NCBI GenBank assembly: GCA_035293565.1
Contig: DATGMP010000030.1
Span: 1 to 25,887, forward strand
Length of the DNA: 25,887 nt
From: DATGMP01 sp035293565
GTDB taxonomy: Bacteria; Pseudomonadota; Alphaproteobacteria; BOG-932; Roseiterribacteraceae
Reading direction: 5' to 3'
The position numbers and the translations under genes are program-made. Below are positions 23,119-25,887 of this stretch, piece by piece. The notes beneath the pieces were generated by a model. The model searched no databases. It was not told the DNA's origin and worked only from the letters and a program-made list of their open reading frames with translations. Within the stretch, counting starts at the first letter, position 1; each line of letters begins with the position of its first letter.

Positions 23119-25163
23119 ACGCAAGCCGCTTCATTGTCGCGACCGCGCTTGCGGCCGGTTTCGCCTCCGCCTCGCGGGCGCAGACGGTCGATTACGGCGC
23201 GCTCGAGAAACTTTTCGCCGAGCCGGTGACCACCAGCGCCACCGGCTCTCCCCAGCGCGCGTCCGACGCGCCGGCGGACATGGAGATCGTAACGGCCGAC
23301 GACATCCGGCGTTCCGGCGCGATCGACATTCCGGGCGTGCTCCGACACGTGGCCGGGGTCGACGTGCTCCAGTGGACCAACGACACGGCGGATGTGGGCG
23401 TCGGCGGCTACAACCAGCCCTTCTCCTCGCGTCTTCTCGTCCTGATCGACGGCAGACAGGTCTATGCCGATTTCTACGGATTCACGCCTTGGAGCACGCT
23501 CCCGGTCGAGCTCGACGCCATCCGGCAGATCGAAATCGTCAAGGGGCCGAACAGCGCGCTTTTCGGCTTCAACGCCGTCGGCGGGGTGATCAACATCATC
23601 ACTTCGAGTCCGCTCTATGACGACGTAAATGTGGCGACGCTTCGCGCCGGCACCCAGGGCTTGGCCGAGGCCTCGGTCGTCTCGACCTATAAATTCGACG
23701 ATCGCGCCGCCATCCGGATCGAGGCCGGCGGGCGGTCGAACAATGAGTTCCAGACCGATTCGAGTCCGGCGGCCGAGCCCAACCGGCACGGCAACGACCG
23801 TGGCGAGGTCGACGTCAACGGCCTACTCCAGCTAACCGACGATGTGCAGCTCGGACTCGAGATCAGCCATACGCGGAGCGACGTGACCGAACTCATTCCG
23901 ACGGTCTATTCGCTTGCCTTCAGCCATTACCGGACTGATTCCGTCAAGGCGCAGTTGACCGCCGACACGAGCCTCGGCCTCGTGCAAGCCACGGCCTACG
24001 GCAACTGGTTCCATTGGAACGGCGGCCCGATCGGCGGCACGGCATCCCTCGGGGTTCCCGGAGAGATCATGGGCGAGACCTCGCCGATCGAAGCCAACAA
24101 CAGCGTGGCCGTTGCTTCCGCCCAGGATCTGGTGAAGCTCGGCAGCGATCACACGCTCCGCCTGTCCGCCGAATATCGCCGCACCTCGGTCGGCACGACG
24201 CCTGTCGAGGGCGGCAAAGTGAGCTACACCGTCGTCTCGGGCGCCGGCATGTGGGAGTGGAAGATCCTGCCCGCGCTCTCGCTCACCAATGCCCTGCGAC
24301 TCGATTACCTCGATCTATCGCGCTCCGGCGCCCTGGCGCCGTTCGTGCCCTTCGCCAACCCGTTGTGGGACCGCAGCATCACGGAGCCGAGCTACAATAG
24401 CGGCCTGGTATGGCAACCAACCGAGCTCGACACGCTACGGGCGACCGCAAGCCGTGGCGTCCAACTGCCGAATGTCGAGGATCTAGGGGGGCTGCAGGAT
24501 ACGATCACCAGTGCGGCGCTACCCATTGCGCTCACGGGAATTCCCAGTCTGGCCCCCACGATCGTCAACAATTACGAGGTGGGTTGGGACCGCCAGCTCT
24601 CGGGCTTCGACGCCTTGCTGCGCATCAGCGCCTTCATCCAAAGCACGCATGGCCTGGTCTCGAATATCGGCTCCTTCTCACTCCTGCCGAACGTCTTTCT
24701 CATAACCCCCGCGGCACTCGGCCATTCGAATGCGGAAGGGCTGGAGCTCGAGATCAAAGGCCGGTTTGGCCAGGGCTGGAGGTGGGGCCTCAGCTACACG
24801 CCCGAAATCATCACGGATCATTTGGCGCTGAACCCGATCAATCGCTTGTTCGTGATCGATTTCCAGCACACGATGCCGACCCACGTCGTCAATGCCGATC
24901 TCGGCTGGAGCGGCGGCCGCTGGGAGATCGACGGCTATCTCCGTTACGAATCGGCCTTCTACGGATTGGAGCCGGAGGGCATGTTCCCGACTCTGACGCG
25001 CATCGATGATTACGTCTCGATCGACGGCCGCATCGCCTACAGCCTCACCGACTGGGCGACGCTTGCGCTATCGGCCCAAAATCTGGGCCAGTCGTCGCAA
25101 ACGCAGACCGCCGCGCCTCCGGTGGAGCGCCGCGTCATCGGCAGTTTCACGGCCAGGTTCTGA
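23115..25163 (+). CDS. TonB-dependent outer-membrane receptor
   Basis: This 682-residue protein has a signal peptide (MNASRFIVATALAAGFASASRAQ) and then a plug domain, about residues 40-165, with MEIVTADDIRRSGAIDIP, VLIDGRQVY and IEIVKGPNSALFGFNAVGGVINIIT, the standard plug signatures. The remainder is a beta barrel of alternating aromatic strands ending in VIGSFTARF, with the terminal phenylalanine expected for outer-membrane insertion. The stretch EPVTTSATG just before the plug resembles the segment seen in colicin-like and vitamin-type receptors; a clear TonB box is not obvious. It starts in the ATGA overlap with the YfiR-like gene and is followed four bases later by a kinase gene, so all three are one operon. 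The ligand cannot be deduced. Confidence 0.93.
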   Translation: MNASRFIVATALAAGFASASRAQTVDYGALEKLFAEPVTTSATGSPQRASDAPADMEIVTADDIRRSGAIDIPGVLRHVAGVDVLQWTNDTADVGVGGYNQPFSSRLLVLIDGRQVYADFYGFTPWSTLPVELDAIRQIEIVKGPNSALFGFNAVGGVINIITSSPLYDDVNVATLRAGTQGLAEASVVSTYKFDDRAAIRIEAGGRSNNEFQTDSSPAAEPNRHGNDRGEVDVNGLLQLTDDVQLGLEISHTRSDVTELIPTVYSLAFSHYRTDSVKAQLTADTSLGLVQATAYGNWFHWNGGPIGGTASLGVPGEIMGETSPIEANNSVAVASAQDLVKLGSDHTLRLSAEYRRTSVGTTPVEGGKVSYTVVSGAGMWEWKILPALSLTNALRLDYLDLSRSGALAPFVPFANPLWDRSITEPSYNSGLVWQPTELDTLRATASRGVQLPNVEDLGGLQDTITSAALPIALTGIPSLAPTIVNNYEVGWDRQLSGFDALLRISAFIQSTHGLVSNIGSFSLLPNVFLITPAALGHSNAEGLELEIKGRFGQGWRWGLSYTPEIITDHLALNPINRLFVIDFQHTMPTHVVNADLGWSGGRWEIDGYLRYESAFYGLEPEGMFPTLTRIDDYVSIDGRIAYSLTDWATLALSAQNLGQSSQTQTAAPPVERRVIGSFTARF

Positions 25164-25166
25164 TCC

Positions 25167-25887
25167 ATGGATCTTTTCTGGCAGATAACGATCGTCGAGT
25201 TTCTGCTGAACGTGGCCGTCTTCGCCGCCGCGATCATCGGCTACGGACCGGTCTACGCGCTCGCGGCCAAAGTCCCGTGCCACTCCTCGGCCGCCAAAGA
25301 TTCGGCCGTGGGATTGCTGTTCGGGGTTGCCACCGGCGCGGCGCTTCTGCTGCCGGTGCATTTCGAGGGCGGATCGGCGGTGGGCTCCCAGACCTTGCTG
25401 CTGGTGCTGGCCGGCCCCCTTGGCGGCACGCCCGCGGCCCTCTGGGCCCTTGGCGTAACGCTGCTGGCCGAGTTCTTTCCGCTGCGAGGCGGCGCTCAGC
25501 TGGATGATGTCGCGCTCGCCTCCTCGATCGTCTCAACCGCCGTCGGCCTCGGGCTTCATGTCTTCCTGGTCCGTCGTCCCGCCGAGGCGAAGCGGCGATT
25601 GGCCTACAAGCACCTCCCCGTCCTGGGCGCGATGGCCGCTCTCGGCGGGCTGGCGGAGATCGCGCGATCGCAAGGAATGGCCGCGCTCCAGGCATCAATT
25701 CTGCCTGCCTTGGCGTCGAGCATCATGGGATCGGTCGTTCTGGGCACGCTGATCCTGCACGAAAAGCGCCGGCACGAGGCCGAAATCGCCCTCCGCGAGA
25801 GCCAGACGCGCCTGCTCAAACAGGCCGACGAGCTGGCGGCGGCCCGCGATGCCGCCGAGGCGGCCAGCGCCGCCAAGGGCGAGTTCC
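25167..25887 (+). CDS. Membrane histidine kinase, N-terminal part (cut by window edge)
   Basis: The 240 codons present give six hydrophobic segments (about residues 8-35, 46-67, 75-105, 115-137, 150-166 and 175-198), followed by a charged helix containing HEKRRHEAEIALRESQTRL and AARDAAEAASAAKGEF at the very edge. The last phrase is the classic lead-in to the HisKA phospho-acceptor helix (FLANMSHE normally follows), so this is probably a histidine kinase, perhaps hybrid. The glycine-rich membrane part with RLRGG-like and GGTPAALWALG segments resembles the 5TM LytS-type sensor domain. The ATG at 25167 is four bases after the receptor stop. There is no ribosome site of note, in line with translational coupling. 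The catalytic domains lie outside the window. Confidence 0.8.
   Translation, partial: MDLFWQITIVEFLLNVAVFAAAIIGYGPVYALAAKVPCHSSAAKDSAVGLLFGVATGAALLLPVHFEGGSAVGSQTLLLVLAGPLGGTPAALWALGVTLLAEFFPLRGGAQLDDVALASSIVSTAVGLGLHVFLVRRPAEAKRRLAYKHLPVLGAMAALGGLAEIARSQGMAALQASILPALASSIMGSVVLGTLILHEKRRHEAEIALRESQTRLLKQADELAAARDAAEAASAAKGEF

Overview
This is a GC-rich (roughly 63-66 % by eye), gene-dense, Gram-negative chromosomal window. It looks alphaproteobacterial: tldD is divergent from a ctaC-ctaD-ctaB (aa3 oxidase) operon; a fused indolepyruvate:ferredoxin oxidoreductase sits beside an Lrp-type regulator; there are a Coq4-family protein and a DUF4174 protein; and an intergenic palindrome matches the repeat whose spurious translation reads MAGLDPAIH. 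I cannot fix the order or genus. I saw no tRNA, rRNA, CRISPR, insertion sequence or prophage. All intergenic stretches are under about 260 bases.

Layout. 1-3384 (minus): respiratory operon ctaC > ctaD > ctaB, with ctaB cut by the left edge and a strong hairpin between ctaD and ctaB. 3597-5279: tldD, then convergently a small RMF/CrpP-like gene. 5442-7550: an exported His/Trp/Tyr/Pro-rich protein, a ppk2-DUF4174 pair on the minus strand, and a small acidic protein. 7784-9157: a Spinster-like MFS transporter. 9306-14343: the 1150-residue indolepyruvate oxidoreductase, divergent from an lrp gene whose start is overlaid by four TTC..GAA palindromes, then a Coq4-like gene behind an AT-rich dyad. 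14411-16459: thiC with a TPP riboswitch and promoter. 16729-17379: two small unknown genes. 17503-19055: map-radC with a 4-base ATGA overlap. 19186-20279: a CinA N-domain-only protein and a small unknown protein. 20290-22363: an APC-family permease and, divergently, a YbjN protein. 22525-25887: a tightly coupled set of a YfiR-like periplasmic protein, a TonB-dependent receptor and a membrane histidine kinase, cut by the right edge.

How the genes work together. Most of the window is housekeeping: respiration, thiamin synthesis, N-terminal methionine removal and amino-acid uptake. The two most system-like segments are (i) oxidoreductase / Lrp / Coq4-like, probably aryl-pyruvate (aromatic amino acid) catabolism with its own regulator beside a separately controlled quinone-type enzyme, and (ii) YfiR-like / TonB receptor / kinase, which looks like a trans-envelope sensing module running from outer membrane to periplasm to inner-membrane kinase, with a perfect 7-bp-arm palindrome upstream.
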